Shown piece by piece: positions 18,659 to 26,810 of a stretch of 64,000 nt of DNA. The DNA is from JAKEHA01 sp964560355 (GTDB lineage: Bacteria; Krumholzibacteriota; Krumholzibacteriia; WVZY01; JAKEHA01). The position numbers and the translations under genes were made by a program. The notes under the pieces were generated by a model. That model was not told where the DNA came from. It made no database searches and saw only the letters and a list, made by a program, of their open reading frames with translations. The DNA lies in contig CAZLLI010000004.1 in the NCBI GenBank assembly GCA_964560355.1, positions 1-64,000 on the forward strand. The letters run 5' to 3'. Position 1 is the stretch's first letter; every line of letters starts with the position of its first letter.

Positions 18659-19620
18659 GGATTGTTCGACGCCGGGACGGTGAGCGGCGCGAGGCTCGCT
18701 TCGATCTCGCCGCGGTGCGACTCGAGCCACGGCGGGAGCTTCAGGTGCGACCCGAACTCCGCGGGCGTTTCGTCCACCGCAAAGCCGGGCGGGTCGGTCG
18801 CGATCTCGAACAGCACGCCGCCCGGTTCGCGGAAATAGATCGAGTGGAAATAGTTGCGGTCGAGCACCGGGGTGGCGTCGAAGCCGGCCGCGACCACGCG
18901 CTCGCGCAACGCGCGCTGCGCGTCGTCGCTCGCCGCGCGGTACGCGATGTGGTGGACGACGCCGACGCCCATGGTGCCGCGCGCGCGCCCGGGCTCGCAC
19001 ACGAGGTCGACGATTGCGCCGGCGCCGCCGTCGCCGGCGACGAAGCGAAAGCGCGCGCCCTCCGCTCCCGCGGCGCGAAACCCCAGCGTGTCGGTGAGGA
19101 GCGCGGCGGTGCGTTCGTAACCCGAGAGCGAGAGCGTCGCGTGGTGGAAGCCGCGGATCGCGTGCTCGATCGACACGTCGCCGTTCGACCAACCCGGCCG
19201 CGCGTCGGCGCGCGCACTCGCGACCAGCTCGAGGGCCACGCCGTCGCGGTCGCGAAACGCGATCGCGGTTTCATCAAAGCGGGTGGACGGCTCGCCCACG
19301 GCGACGTCGAGCCGCCGCAAGCGGTCGCGCCAGTACGACACCGACGCGGACGGAATCGAGAACGACGTCACCGAGACCTGGCCGGTCCCGATGCGCCCGC
19401 GAATCGAGCGCGCGCCCCACGGAAAGAACGTGAGAATCGAACCCGGCGTGCCGGCGCCGTCGCCGAAATAGAGGTGGTACGTTTCGGGGTCGTCGAAGTT
19501 GATCGTGCGCTTCACCAGCCGCAGACCCAGCACGCGCGTGTAGAAGTCGAGGTTGCCCTGCGCGTCGCCCGCCATCGCGGTGACGTGATGGATGCCGAGC
19601 ACCGACGGTGTCGCGCTCAT
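18655..19620 (-). CDS. VOC-superfamily ring-cleaving dioxygenase (MhqO-like)
   Basis: A 321-residue protein of two glyoxalase/VOC modules. Metal ligands are visible as His in GIHHVTAM, His in VVHHIAYR and Glu in LFEIATD; a further FHHATLSL begins the second module. Length and spacing fit the MhqO/LinE-type ring-cleaving dioxygenases, which open hydroquinone-type aromatic rings with Fe(II) and O2. ATG 19620 overlaps the stop of the upstream peptidase gene (ATGA), and its own stop overlaps the esterase start, so three genes form one coupled operon. Confidence 0.88.
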   Translation of the reverse strand: MSATPSVLGIHHVTAMAGDAQGNLDFYTRVLGLRLVKRTINFDDPETYHLYFGDGAGTPGSILTFFPWGARSIRGRIGTGQVSVTSFSIPSASVSYWRDRLRRLDVAVGEPSTRFDETAIAFRDRDGVALELVASARADARPGWSNGDVSIEHAIRGFHHATLSLSGYERTAALLTDTLGFRAAGAEGARFRFVAGDGGAGAIVDLVCEPGRARGTMGVGVVHHIAYRAASDDAQRALRERVVAAGFDATPVLDRNYFHSIYFREPGGVLFEIATDPPGFAVDETPAEFGSHLKLPPWLESHRGEIEASLAPLTVPASNNP

Positions 19621-21821
19621 GGGACCGGCTTGGGCGCGGGCTCGTCGCCCTTCAAGTTGCGGTCGAAGAAGGCCGTCATCTTGCGATACAGGTGCTGGCG
19701 GTCCGCGGTGCCGGAGATGCCGTGCTCCTTCTGCGGGTAGACCATGAAGTCGAAGTCCTTGCCCGCGTCGATGAGCTTGCGCACCAGCGCGATCGAATTC
19801 TGCACGTGGACGTTGTCGTCGGCGTCGCCGTGCATCACGAGCAGTGGATTCTTGAGCTCGCCGGCGTGCGTGAGCGTCGACGCTTCGGTGTAGCCCGCGT
19901 CGTTGTCCTGCGGCCGCTTCATGTAGCGCTCGGTGTAGATGGTGTCGTACAGGCGCCAGTCGGACACCGGCGCCACCGCGACGCCGGCCTTGAAAACGTC
20001 GGGCGCGCGGAACATCGCGTTCAGCGTCATGGTGCCGCCGTAGCTCCAGCCCCACACGCCGATGCGATCGGGGTCGACGTAGGGCTGCGAGCGCAAATAG
20101 TCGACGCCGACCAATTGGTCTTCCAGCTCGATGGTGCCGAGCTGTTTCAGGATCGGTTCCTCCCACGCCTTGCCGCGCCCGTACGACCCGCGGTTGTCGA
20201 GGCTAAAGATCAAATATCCCTTCGACGCCATGTACGCGTGCCACAGATCTTGCCGCGACCAGCTCTTGCGCACCACTTGCGAGTGCGGGCCGCCGTACAC
20301 GAACACGATCGCGGGGTGCTTCTTGGTGGCGTCGAAGTCGAGCGGCTTCCACAGCCGGCACTGGTAGGTGCGGCCGTCGTGCTCGATGGTGAAGAACTCC
20401 GGCGTCGAAAACTTCATCGCGGCCAGCTCGGGGCTCATTTGATCCGCGATGTCGAAGAGCTTCTTGCCTTCGACCGAGTAGACCGCGACGCGCGAGGGGC
20501 GCACGTGCGACGAATAGCGGTCGACGAAATACTTGCAGTCGGGCGAGAGCGACACGTCGTGCACGCCTTCTTCGCTGGTGATGCGCTTCAAGTTCTTGCC
20601 GCTCTCGTCGACGCGATAGAAGTGCTGCTCGACCACGCTGCCTTCGTTGGCGGAGAAGTACACGCGCCCCTTCTTCTCGTCGACGCCGTCGAGCTCGGTG
20701 ACTTCCCAGTCGCCGTGCGTCACCTGGCGAATGGGCGAGCCGTCGATATTGAACAAGTACAAGTGGTGGTGCCCGTCGCGCTCGGAGCCGAGCAGGAACT
20801 GGCGCTTGCGCTCGTAGTAGTGGCGCGCGTAGGTCACGTTGACCCAGGTCGGCGACGATTCCTCCCCGACCACGTCGGTGCGCCCGCTGGCGGCGTCGGC
20901 GAAGAGCAACGTCCAGTGGTCCTGCGCGCGATTGAGCTTCTCGATCGCGACCGCGCGGCTGTCGCCGGTCCAGTAGACGCGCGCGATGTACGAATCGTCC
21001 TCGGTGTCGACGTCGGCCCAGGTGATGGGCCCGCCCGTCGCGACCACGATGCCGACGCGCACGACCGGGTTGGGGTCGCCCGCCTTCGGGTAGTGCTGGA
21101 GCTCCGCGGTCGCGCGCACCGGAATCTGGTCGACGATGGGATACGTCGGCACCGGGGCTTCGCGAATCTCGAGGAACGCGAGGCGCGCGCCGTCGGGCGA
21201 CCACCAGTGCGCGCGCACGTCGCCGCGCGTGAACAGCTCCTCCATGTAGACCCAGTCGAGAATGCCGTTGAGCACCGAGTCGGAACCGGTCGACGTGAGG
21301 CGCGTCTCCGGGTAGCCCTTCGACGAAAGATCGATGGTGTAGAGGTCGTGGTCGCGGGTGAAGGCGATGCGGCGTCCGTCGGGGGAGAAGCCGGGGTCGT
21401 TCTCGGTCCCTTCGGTGCGGGTGACGCGCGAGAGCTTCCCCTTGAGGTCGAGAAGGAACACCTCGCCGCCGAAGGCGAAGACCGCCCGCTTACCGGCTCG
21501 GTCCCATTGGTGGCTCCCGACCGCGAAGCCGGGGTGGTCGCCCTTCAAGTCGGCCGGCACCGAGACCGTGTCGGGGGAGAGGAGGACCCGCTCTCTGCCC
21601 GACGGGACCTCGCGCAGCACCAAGTCGTAGCGCGGCTTGTCGCCTTCGGTCCGGCGCAGGTAGCTCACGCCCTGGCTGTTGCCCAGCCACTCGACGGCGA
21701 CCGGGATCGGCTTGAGCAGCGGCTTCTTGCCGAAGATCGATTCGATCGATAGCTCCTCGGCGCGGGCCGAGGTCGCGATGGCGGCAATGGCGAGGAGAAC
21801 GAGGGCGGCGTTTCGGCGCAT
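19617..21821 (-). CDS. S9-family dipeptidyl peptidase (DPP-IV-like), exported
   Basis: A 734-residue protein with a signal peptide (MRRNAALVLLAIAAIATSARA). The N-terminal beta-propeller contains the N-terminus-binding glutamate pair in WVYMEELF (about residue 200), and the C-terminal hydrolase domain carries GWSYGG (nucleophile, about residue 593), Asp in HGDADDNVH and His in KEHGISG. This is a full DPP-IV layout; it removes dipeptides from peptide N-termini, probably in the periplasm for peptide nutrition. I set the start at ATG 21821, at the signal peptide; an upstream ATG adds residues without such character. First gene of the operon with the dioxygenase and esterase. Confidence 0.92.
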   Translation of the reverse strand: MRRNAALVLLAIAAIATSARAEELSIESIFGKKPLLKPIPVAVEWLGNSQGVSYLRRTEGDKPRYDLVLREVPSGRERVLLSPDTVSVPADLKGDHPGFAVGSHQWDRAGKRAVFAFGGEVFLLDLKGKLSRVTRTEGTENDPGFSPDGRRIAFTRDHDLYTIDLSSKGYPETRLTSTGSDSVLNGILDWVYMEELFTRGDVRAHWWSPDGARLAFLEIREAPVPTYPIVDQIPVRATAELQHYPKAGDPNPVVRVGIVVATGGPITWADVDTEDDSYIARVYWTGDSRAVAIEKLNRAQDHWTLLFADAASGRTDVVGEESSPTWVNVTYARHYYERKRQFLLGSERDGHHHLYLFNIDGSPIRQVTHGDWEVTELDGVDEKKGRVYFSANEGSVVEQHFYRVDESGKNLKRITSEEGVHDVSLSPDCKYFVDRYSSHVRPSRVAVYSVEGKKLFDIADQMSPELAAMKFSTPEFFTIEHDGRTYQCRLWKPLDFDATKKHPAIVFVYGGPHSQVVRKSWSRQDLWHAYMASKGYLIFSLDNRGSYGRGKAWEEPILKQLGTIELEDQLVGVDYLRSQPYVDPDRIGVWGWSYGGTMTLNAMFRAPDVFKAGVAVAPVSDWRLYDTIYTERYMKRPQDNDAGYTEASTLTHAGELKNPLLVMHGDADDNVHVQNSIALVRKLIDAGKDFDFMVYPQKEHGISGTADRQHLYRKMTAFFDRNLKGDEPAPKPVP

Positions 21822-22132
21822 GGTTTCGACGACCCTTCGAAATAGGTACACGGATGGATGGGAAGCGGGACGGAAGCTTACCACGATACGGGTTGAATCG
21901 CCCGGGGTTTCGCTCTATCATTCCCGCCCGGGTGGCTTAAACGCGGTTTCGCGGTGACTTTCCCCCTCGAGTCCTCTCTCAACTGAACGGGGCCCGTGCC
22001 CGGGAATCGAACCGTCCCCGACGGCGGGATGCGACGTAAAGAAACACGCCGGAGCTTGGAACGATTTTACTCCGACGCTCGTAATAGCCTGCAACCCACC
22101 CAGCATTTTCCATAACAGGAGGTTAGAGGAGC
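21822..22132. other. divergent intergenic region
   Basis: About 310 bases between the DPP-like gene and the zinc metalloprotease. It holds a T-arm-like string (GGTTCGATTCCCGG on the minus strand near 21999-22012), but no complete tRNA can be folded around it. The metalloprotease has a strong ribosome binding site, AGGAGGTTAGAGGAGC, just before its ATG. Confidence 0.5.
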
Positions 22133-24934
22133 ATGTTTCGGAAACTCGGGCTGCTCGCGGTTGCGTGCTTGATGGTCATCCCGACCACAGCCGCCTTGGC
22201 GAGCGACAACCAGGTGGTGCCCACCACCGCCGCATTGGACGTCGACGCTCCCGCGCCGGCGCCGGGGGTGACCCCCGCCAAGAAGCCGGAAGGCATGAAG
22301 CCGCGGCCGTACGCCATCGAGTTGCAGAAGAAACTCAAGAAGCCCGGCCCGCCGCCTCCCAAACCGAAGTTCAAGCCCTGGGACGAGATCGTGACCAAAG
22401 ACCACAAGAAGGTCGAAGGTCTCATGACCCTCTACACCAAGGGCGAAGAAGTCCTGCTCCAGATCAGCAAGGACGACCTCGACAAGCCCATGCTCGCGAT
22501 CTTGAGCATCTCGCAGGGCATCGGGTCGAACTTCGTCTACGGTGGTCTTCCCATCGACGACGTCATGTTCGACTTCCACCGCGATGAGGACCACATCCAG
22601 ATGCGTCGCCTGACGCAGAACTTCCGCGCCCCCGGCAACGAAGAGCTGCAGCGCGCGCTGAGCCTCACCTTCGCGTCTTCGATCCTGGAGAATTTCGCGA
22701 TCAAGACCGAGCGCGACGGCAAGGTCATCATCGACGTGCGCGACTTCTTCCTGTCCGACATCGCCGGCATGAGCATGTATCTCGGCGCGGCGCTGAACCA
22801 GCCCGTTCGTCTCGACAACAAGAAGGGCTACTTCGGCGGGATCAAGAACTACCCGAGCAACACCGAGATCGACACGCGCCTCACGTATTCGCCCGGCCGC
22901 CCCGAAACGACGTTCCTCCCCAACGTGCCGGACGCGCGCAGCATCCAGCTCGGCGTTGCGTGGAGCATTCGCAAGCTGCCGGAAGAGCCGATGATGCCGC
23001 GCATCGCGGATGACCGCGTCGGTTACTTCACGACCGACTTCAAGGATTTCACCAAGGAGAAGACCGAAAGCTTCTTCACGCACTATGCGAACCGCTGGCG
23101 CTTGGAGAAGAAGGACCCGACCGCGGCCGTCTCCGAGCCCAAGCAGCAGATCGTGTACTACATCGACAACACGGTGCCGAAGGAATACGCGCCGTACATG
23201 ATCGCGGGCGTCAATCTGTGGCAGAAGGCGTTCGAAGCCGCCGGCTTCAAGGACGCGATCGTCGGCAAGATGGCGCCGACCAAGGAAGAGGATCCCAACT
23301 ACGACCCCGTCGACGCGCGCTACAACACCATTCGTTGGAACGTGAACGACCAGGTGTCGTACGGCGCTATCGGACCCTCGCGCGTCGACCCGCGCACCGG
23401 CGAGATCATCGACGCCGACATTCTGTTCGAGCACAACATCGTGCACAACTTCGGCAAGAACTGGCGTCGTGTGGCGGCGCCGCGCACCGCTCTCATGGAA
23501 GTCGACCCCAACTTGAAGCAGTTGTGGATGACGCCGGAAGAGCGCGCGCAGGAACAGGCCGTGTTCAACCTGCCGTACTTCAAGAACCGGCCCTACATGT
23601 TCTGCCAGATCGACAACTGCATGGGCCTGGGCGCCGAGATGATGCGCCTGTCGATGCTGATCGGCGGCATGATCGACGCCGGCCAGGAAGTTCCGATGGA
23701 GTACATCGGCGCCGCGCTGACGTTCGTCGCGGCGCACGAAGTCGGGCACACGCTCGGCCTTCGTCACAACTTCAAGAGCTCGAGCGCGGTTCCGTACGAC
23801 GAGCTCAACGACAAGTCGAAGATCGACCAGGTCGGCATGACGGGTTCCGTCATGGACTACCCGACGCCGAACATCGCGGCCGACGCGTCGAAGCAGGGCT
23901 ACTACTATACGCCGACCGTCGGCACGGGCGACGTGTGGGCGATCACGTGGGGGTACAAGCCGGTCGACGGCGCCACCCCGCAGGAGCAGAGCAAGAACCT
24001 CGCTTCCATCGCGGGTGAGTGCACCGAGAAGGCCCACCTCTACGGGACCGACGAGGACACCTACCCGATGGGCGCGCTGGATCCTCGCAGCAACACCAAC
24101 GACCTCTCCGACAACCCGATGAAGTGGGCGGACGAGCGCATGTCGATCTGCAACGACCTTCTCATGAGCGGCAAGCTCGAGAATCGCGTCGTGGCGGAAG
24201 GCGACGACTACGTTCCCCTGCGCACGGCCGTGCAGGCCATCTTCGCCCAGAAGTACACCTGCGCGAACATCGCGACCAAGAACATCGGCGGCGCCTACAC
24301 CGAACGCGCCCACAAGGGCGACGGCAAGGAGCCGTTCACTCCCATCACCTCGGCCGAGCAACGCAAGGCGCTCCAGTTCGTGGTGGACAACGCGCTCAAG
24401 TCGAGCGCGTACGCCCTGTCGCCCGACATGCTGAATAAGATGCAGGACGACAAGATGTGGAGCTGGGAGAACAATCCGTTCGCGCCGGGTCGTCGTTTCG
24501 ACTTCCCGCTGTCGGATTGGGTCGAAGCCATGCAGACCGGCATCTTGTTCAACGTCATGAATCCGTACTTGCAGGCGCGCGTCGTCGACAACGCCTACAA
24601 GACCACCGACGCGTTCAAGCTGTCGGAGCTGTACGGGACGCTGACCAAGACCATCTGGACCGAAAATCTGGCGCCCAACGGCAAGACCGCGGCGTGGGAT
24701 CGCAACCTTCAGCGCGTCTACACCGACATGCTCATCCAGCAGGTCGTGACGCCGTACCCCGTCACCCCGCAAGACGCGGTGGCGCTGTCGCGGCTCAACC
24801 TGACGCGAATCAAGAGCGCGGCCCAGTCGGGTCTCCAGCGCAAGGGCCTCGACGACGAGACCAACGCGCACTTCATGGAAACGATCGCCCGCGTGGATCG
24901 TGCCTTGAACGCGAGCCGCGACACGAACTTCTAG
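22133..24934 (+). CDS. exported zinc-dependent metalloprotease (DUF5117/DUF4953 type)
   Basis: A 933-residue protein with a signal peptide (about residues 1-24, ending ALAS). The central domain carries the zinc motif HEVGHTLGLRHNF (about residues 535-547), an HExxHxxGxxH metzincin-like signature, followed by a downstream SVMDYPTPN Met-turn. The length and surrounding sequence (YFTTDFKDFTKEKTE, RWRLEKKDP, YYIDNTVPKEY) match the large zinc-dependent metalloproteases annotated with DUF5117/DUF5118/DUF4953, common in Bacteroidetes and related phyla. It should act in the periplasm or outside the cell. It ends just before a strong terminator that also marks the left edge of the accessory island. 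Confidence 0.9.
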   Translation: MFRKLGLLAVACLMVIPTTAALASDNQVVPTTAALDVDAPAPAPGVTPAKKPEGMKPRPYAIELQKKLKKPGPPPPKPKFKPWDEIVTKDHKKVEGLMTLYTKGEEVLLQISKDDLDKPMLAILSISQGIGSNFVYGGLPIDDVMFDFHRDEDHIQMRRLTQNFRAPGNEELQRALSLTFASSILENFAIKTERDGKVIIDVRDFFLSDIAGMSMYLGAALNQPVRLDNKKGYFGGIKNYPSNTEIDTRLTYSPGRPETTFLPNVPDARSIQLGVAWSIRKLPEEPMMPRIADDRVGYFTTDFKDFTKEKTESFFTHYANRWRLEKKDPTAAVSEPKQQIVYYIDNTVPKEYAPYMIAGVNLWQKAFEAAGFKDAIVGKMAPTKEEDPNYDPVDARYNTIRWNVNDQVSYGAIGPSRVDPRTGEIIDADILFEHNIVHNFGKNWRRVAAPRTALMEVDPNLKQLWMTPEERAQEQAVFNLPYFKNRPYMFCQIDNCMGLGAEMMRLSMLIGGMIDAGQEVPMEYIGAALTFVAAHEVGHTLGLRHNFKSSSAVPYDELNDKSKIDQVGMTGSVMDYPTPNIAADASKQGYYYTPTVGTGDVWAITWGYKPVDGATPQEQSKNLASIAGECTEKAHLYGTDEDTYPMGALDPRSNTNDLSDNPMKWADERMSICNDLLMSGKLENRVVAEGDDYVPLRTAVQAIFAQKYTCANIATKNIGGAYTERAHKGDGKEPFTPITSAEQRKALQFVVDNALKSSAYALSPDMLNKMQDDKMWSWENNPFAPGRRFDFPLSDWVEAMQTGILFNVMNPYLQARVVDNAYKTTDAFKLSELYGTLTKTIWTENLAPNGKTAAWDRNLQRVYTDMLIQQVVTPYPVTPQDAVALSRLNLTRIKSAAQSGLQRKGLDDETNAHFMETIARVDRALNASRDTNF

Positions 24935-24953
24935 TTCGCGCGCGACTCGTCGC

Positions 24954-25014
24954 GAAACAAAAAAACTCCCCCGGTCGATTCACTCGGCCGGGGGAGTTTC
25001 GTTTTGGCGCGCAA
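24954..25014. repeat. left copy of a 61-bp terminator-containing direct repeat
   Basis: The segment contains a Rho-independent terminator: CTCCCCCGG stem, TCGATTCACTCGG loop region, CCGGGGGAG and T-run. It is repeated at 28635-28695 with two mismatches (at 24975/28656 and 25011/28692). Being flanked by A-run and T-run it terminates in both directions. It ends the metalloprotease gene. Confidence 0.85.
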
Positions 25015-25055
25015 AATCGTGGACACGCTCACGTTGCATCGGTACCATTCCGAAC

Positions 25056-25823
25056 ATGGAATCGCGCGCGCAAGAAGTCGATTGGACGGCGTTGATTGCC
25101 GCAGCTAGGCTGCCGCTCGGTCAACCACTGGCGGCGGTGACCTTTCACCGTGTGTTTGGAACTGCGTCGCGACCGGTGCTCATGACCTGCGACAATGGCG
25201 CTGAATTCGTGATCAAGGGCATGACCCACGATAGGACTTTGGTGACGGAACAGATAGTGGGGCGGCTTGGGCGCGTGATAGGCGCTCCCGTCGCAACGGT
25301 TGAACTGGTCTTTGTGTCTCCGGAGTTGGTGAAGGCTGAGCCCCAGCTGGCACATGTAACGCCTGGTCTGGTTCACGGCTCCAAGTGGATTGCGGATTGC
25401 ACCGATAGAAGTGGCGTCGAAGTGAAGTACGCGAACATGTCGGAGAATCGCAATCGATTTGCGCTTCTGAGCGTACTCTACTCATGGGTTAGTGCGCAGG
25501 ATCAGCAGTTCATTTACGAAAAGGCAGCTCCTCATCTTGTGTGGTCAGTTGATCACGGGCATTTTTTTCCAGGCGGCCCACGGTGGTCGGTTCAGTCGCT
25601 CACGGGGGTTCCTCCAGCCGTTGTTGACGGGACCTTCGCGGCGTGTGCGCTGACGCCTATTGAAATTGCCGAGGCAGTGGAAGCGCTACGCAGCGTCGCA
25701 GACCACGACATTGCCGCAGCGGTCGCCGCCATTCCTGCAGATTGGGTTTTTACCGCGGCGGAGCGCGAGGCTGTAGCGCGCTACTTGGCACGCCGCCGAT
25801 CAGAACTACTGGCATTCTTGTGA
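25056..25823 (+). CDS. HipA-like kinase-domain protein
   Basis: A 255-residue protein. The N-terminal part (VLMTCDNGAEFVIKGM, then LVTEQIVGRLGRVIGAPVA) has the strand-lysine-helix layout of the HipA-like kinase family; VHGSKW follows. The catalytic half shows SWVSAQDQQF with an Asp in the catalytic-loop position and VDHGHFFPGG as the metal-binding DFG equivalent. Classical HipA phosphorylates a tRNA synthetase and causes dormancy, but this short family is only distantly related and its target is unknown. It is followed after 25 bp by a DUF3037 gene, a neighbour pair I recognise from other genomes. Its codon use is visibly more A/T-rich than the flanking genes, suggesting transfer. Confidence 0.78.
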   Translation: MESRAQEVDWTALIAAARLPLGQPLAAVTFHRVFGTASRPVLMTCDNGAEFVIKGMTHDRTLVTEQIVGRLGRVIGAPVATVELVFVSPELVKAEPQLAHVTPGLVHGSKWIADCTDRSGVEVKYANMSENRNRFALLSVLYSWVSAQDQQFIYEKAAPHLVWSVDHGHFFPGGPRWSVQSLTGVPPAVVDGTFAACALTPIEIAEAVEALRSVADHDIAAAVAAIPADWVFTAAEREAVARYLARRRSELLAFL

Positions 25824-25848
25824 ACCCTCAATCGAAAGGAGGTTGTTG

Positions 25849-26652
25849 ATGCCGACCTTCTACTCCATCGCACAGTACGTCCCAAGCCCTCTGGCCGATG
25901 AACGCATGAACTTTGCGATCATTGTAGTTGAAGGCGCCGAAGTTCGAATCAGAACAACAACTAACTGGGAGAGGTTGAAGCGCTTCGGCGATGAAGACAT
26001 TGGATTTCTTCAGGACTTTACTGAGCATCTCCATGCCCAAGCGGACACAGAAAAGTTCCCGCTCTTTCAGCGGGAAGCAGCGCTCGCTTGGCGCGAGGAA
26101 ACCATCCGAACGATCTCAAGTGAGTGGAAGAACAGCATCCAAATCACCGAGCCACGAGCATCGCTCAAGTCGGCCGATCAGCTTGTCGAAGAGTTGGTTA
26201 CGCAATACTTGAGAGAACGCAAGCGCAAGTCACGTGCGCGGGACAGGAGAGCAGTGGTAAGTAAGGCGTGGTCAATACTGGAAACGAAAGCGGTAAGCAT
26301 GCGGTTGCCCTATACCAAGCTCGTGCGACGGGAGATCGTGGTCGGAGGAGTCGACAAACATCGGTTTGACATTCTTGGGCAAAATGGGTCGCTGCGTTTT
26401 GCGGCTCAAGGCCTGTCGTTTGAAGTTCCAGCTGCTCTAGAAATGGAGTCTGTGGCATGGGCGGTGGACGATGTGAGGAAGTCAGCGCCCAATTTGCCGA
26501 TTTCAATTCTCTACATGCCGCCGAAAGAAACAGATGGGACGAGTGACGTTTTCGAGCGCGCTGCAAGAATATTCCCGGCGCTCGGAGCCGAATTTGTCCC
26601 TGAACTTCAAATCGAGGATTGGGCCACTCGCACGCTACAAAGCCTCAGGTAA
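25849..26652 (+). CDS. DUF3037-family protein
   Basis: A 267-residue protein; ATG 25849 has AAAGGAGG at 25835-25842. The N-terminus (FYSIAQYVPSPLADERMNFAIIVVEG) matches the DUF3037 pattern S-x-x-Q-Y-x-P-x-P-x-x-x-E-R-x-N. The middle is rich in charged helices (KRKSRARDRRAV) and the rest (about residues 150-267) has no family I know. It is the second gene of a two-gene unit with the HipA-like kinase, so it may be its substrate, inhibitor or partner (inference). A terminator follows at 26686. No catalytic residues recognised. Confidence 0.75.
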   Translation: MPTFYSIAQYVPSPLADERMNFAIIVVEGAEVRIRTTTNWERLKRFGDEDIGFLQDFTEHLHAQADTEKFPLFQREAALAWREETIRTISSEWKNSIQITEPRASLKSADQLVEELVTQYLRERKRKSRARDRRAVVSKAWSILETKAVSMRLPYTKLVRREIVVGGVDKHRFDILGQNGSLRFAAQGLSFEVPAALEMESVAWAVDDVRKSAPNLPISILYMPPKETDGTSDVFERAARIFPALGAEFVPELQIEDWATRTLQSLR

Positions 26653-26685
26653 GAACCGCTGCTTGTAGGTCAAATCAAGCAAGCG

Positions 26686-26730
26686 AAAACTCCCCCGGTA
26701 GGTTCGTTCGACCGGGGGAGTTTGTTCTAA
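26686..26730. terminator. diverged third copy of the island terminator
   Basis: AAACTCCCCCGGT (26687-26699) and ACCGGGGGAGTTT (26711-26723) form a 13-bp stem around an 11-nt loop, followed by T-rich sequence. The CCCCCGG core, the loop GGTTCGTTCG and the flanks resemble the two outer 61-bp repeats but have diverged. It separates the HipA/DUF3037 unit from the HEPN gene. Confidence 0.8.
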
Positions 26731-26810
26731 TCTGGACACTCGCGGTGATCGTCGCTAGCATCAGCGGCGACACAAGTAAACGACCTGTTGGTGGGGAGGC
26801 GACAAACTGG

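Noticed and set aside
21990..22025. tRNA T-arm-like string on the minus strand (GGTTCGATTCCCGG)
   Set aside because: Only two or three of five T-stem pairs form and no acceptor, D-arm or anticodon arm can be folded around it; possibly a remnant, but not a tRNA.
25056..25823. Inactive pseudokinase because the usual catalytic-loop N and H are absent
   Set aside because: The QDQQF and VDHGHFF pattern looks like the normal form of this HipA-like subfamily, so loss of activity is not established.
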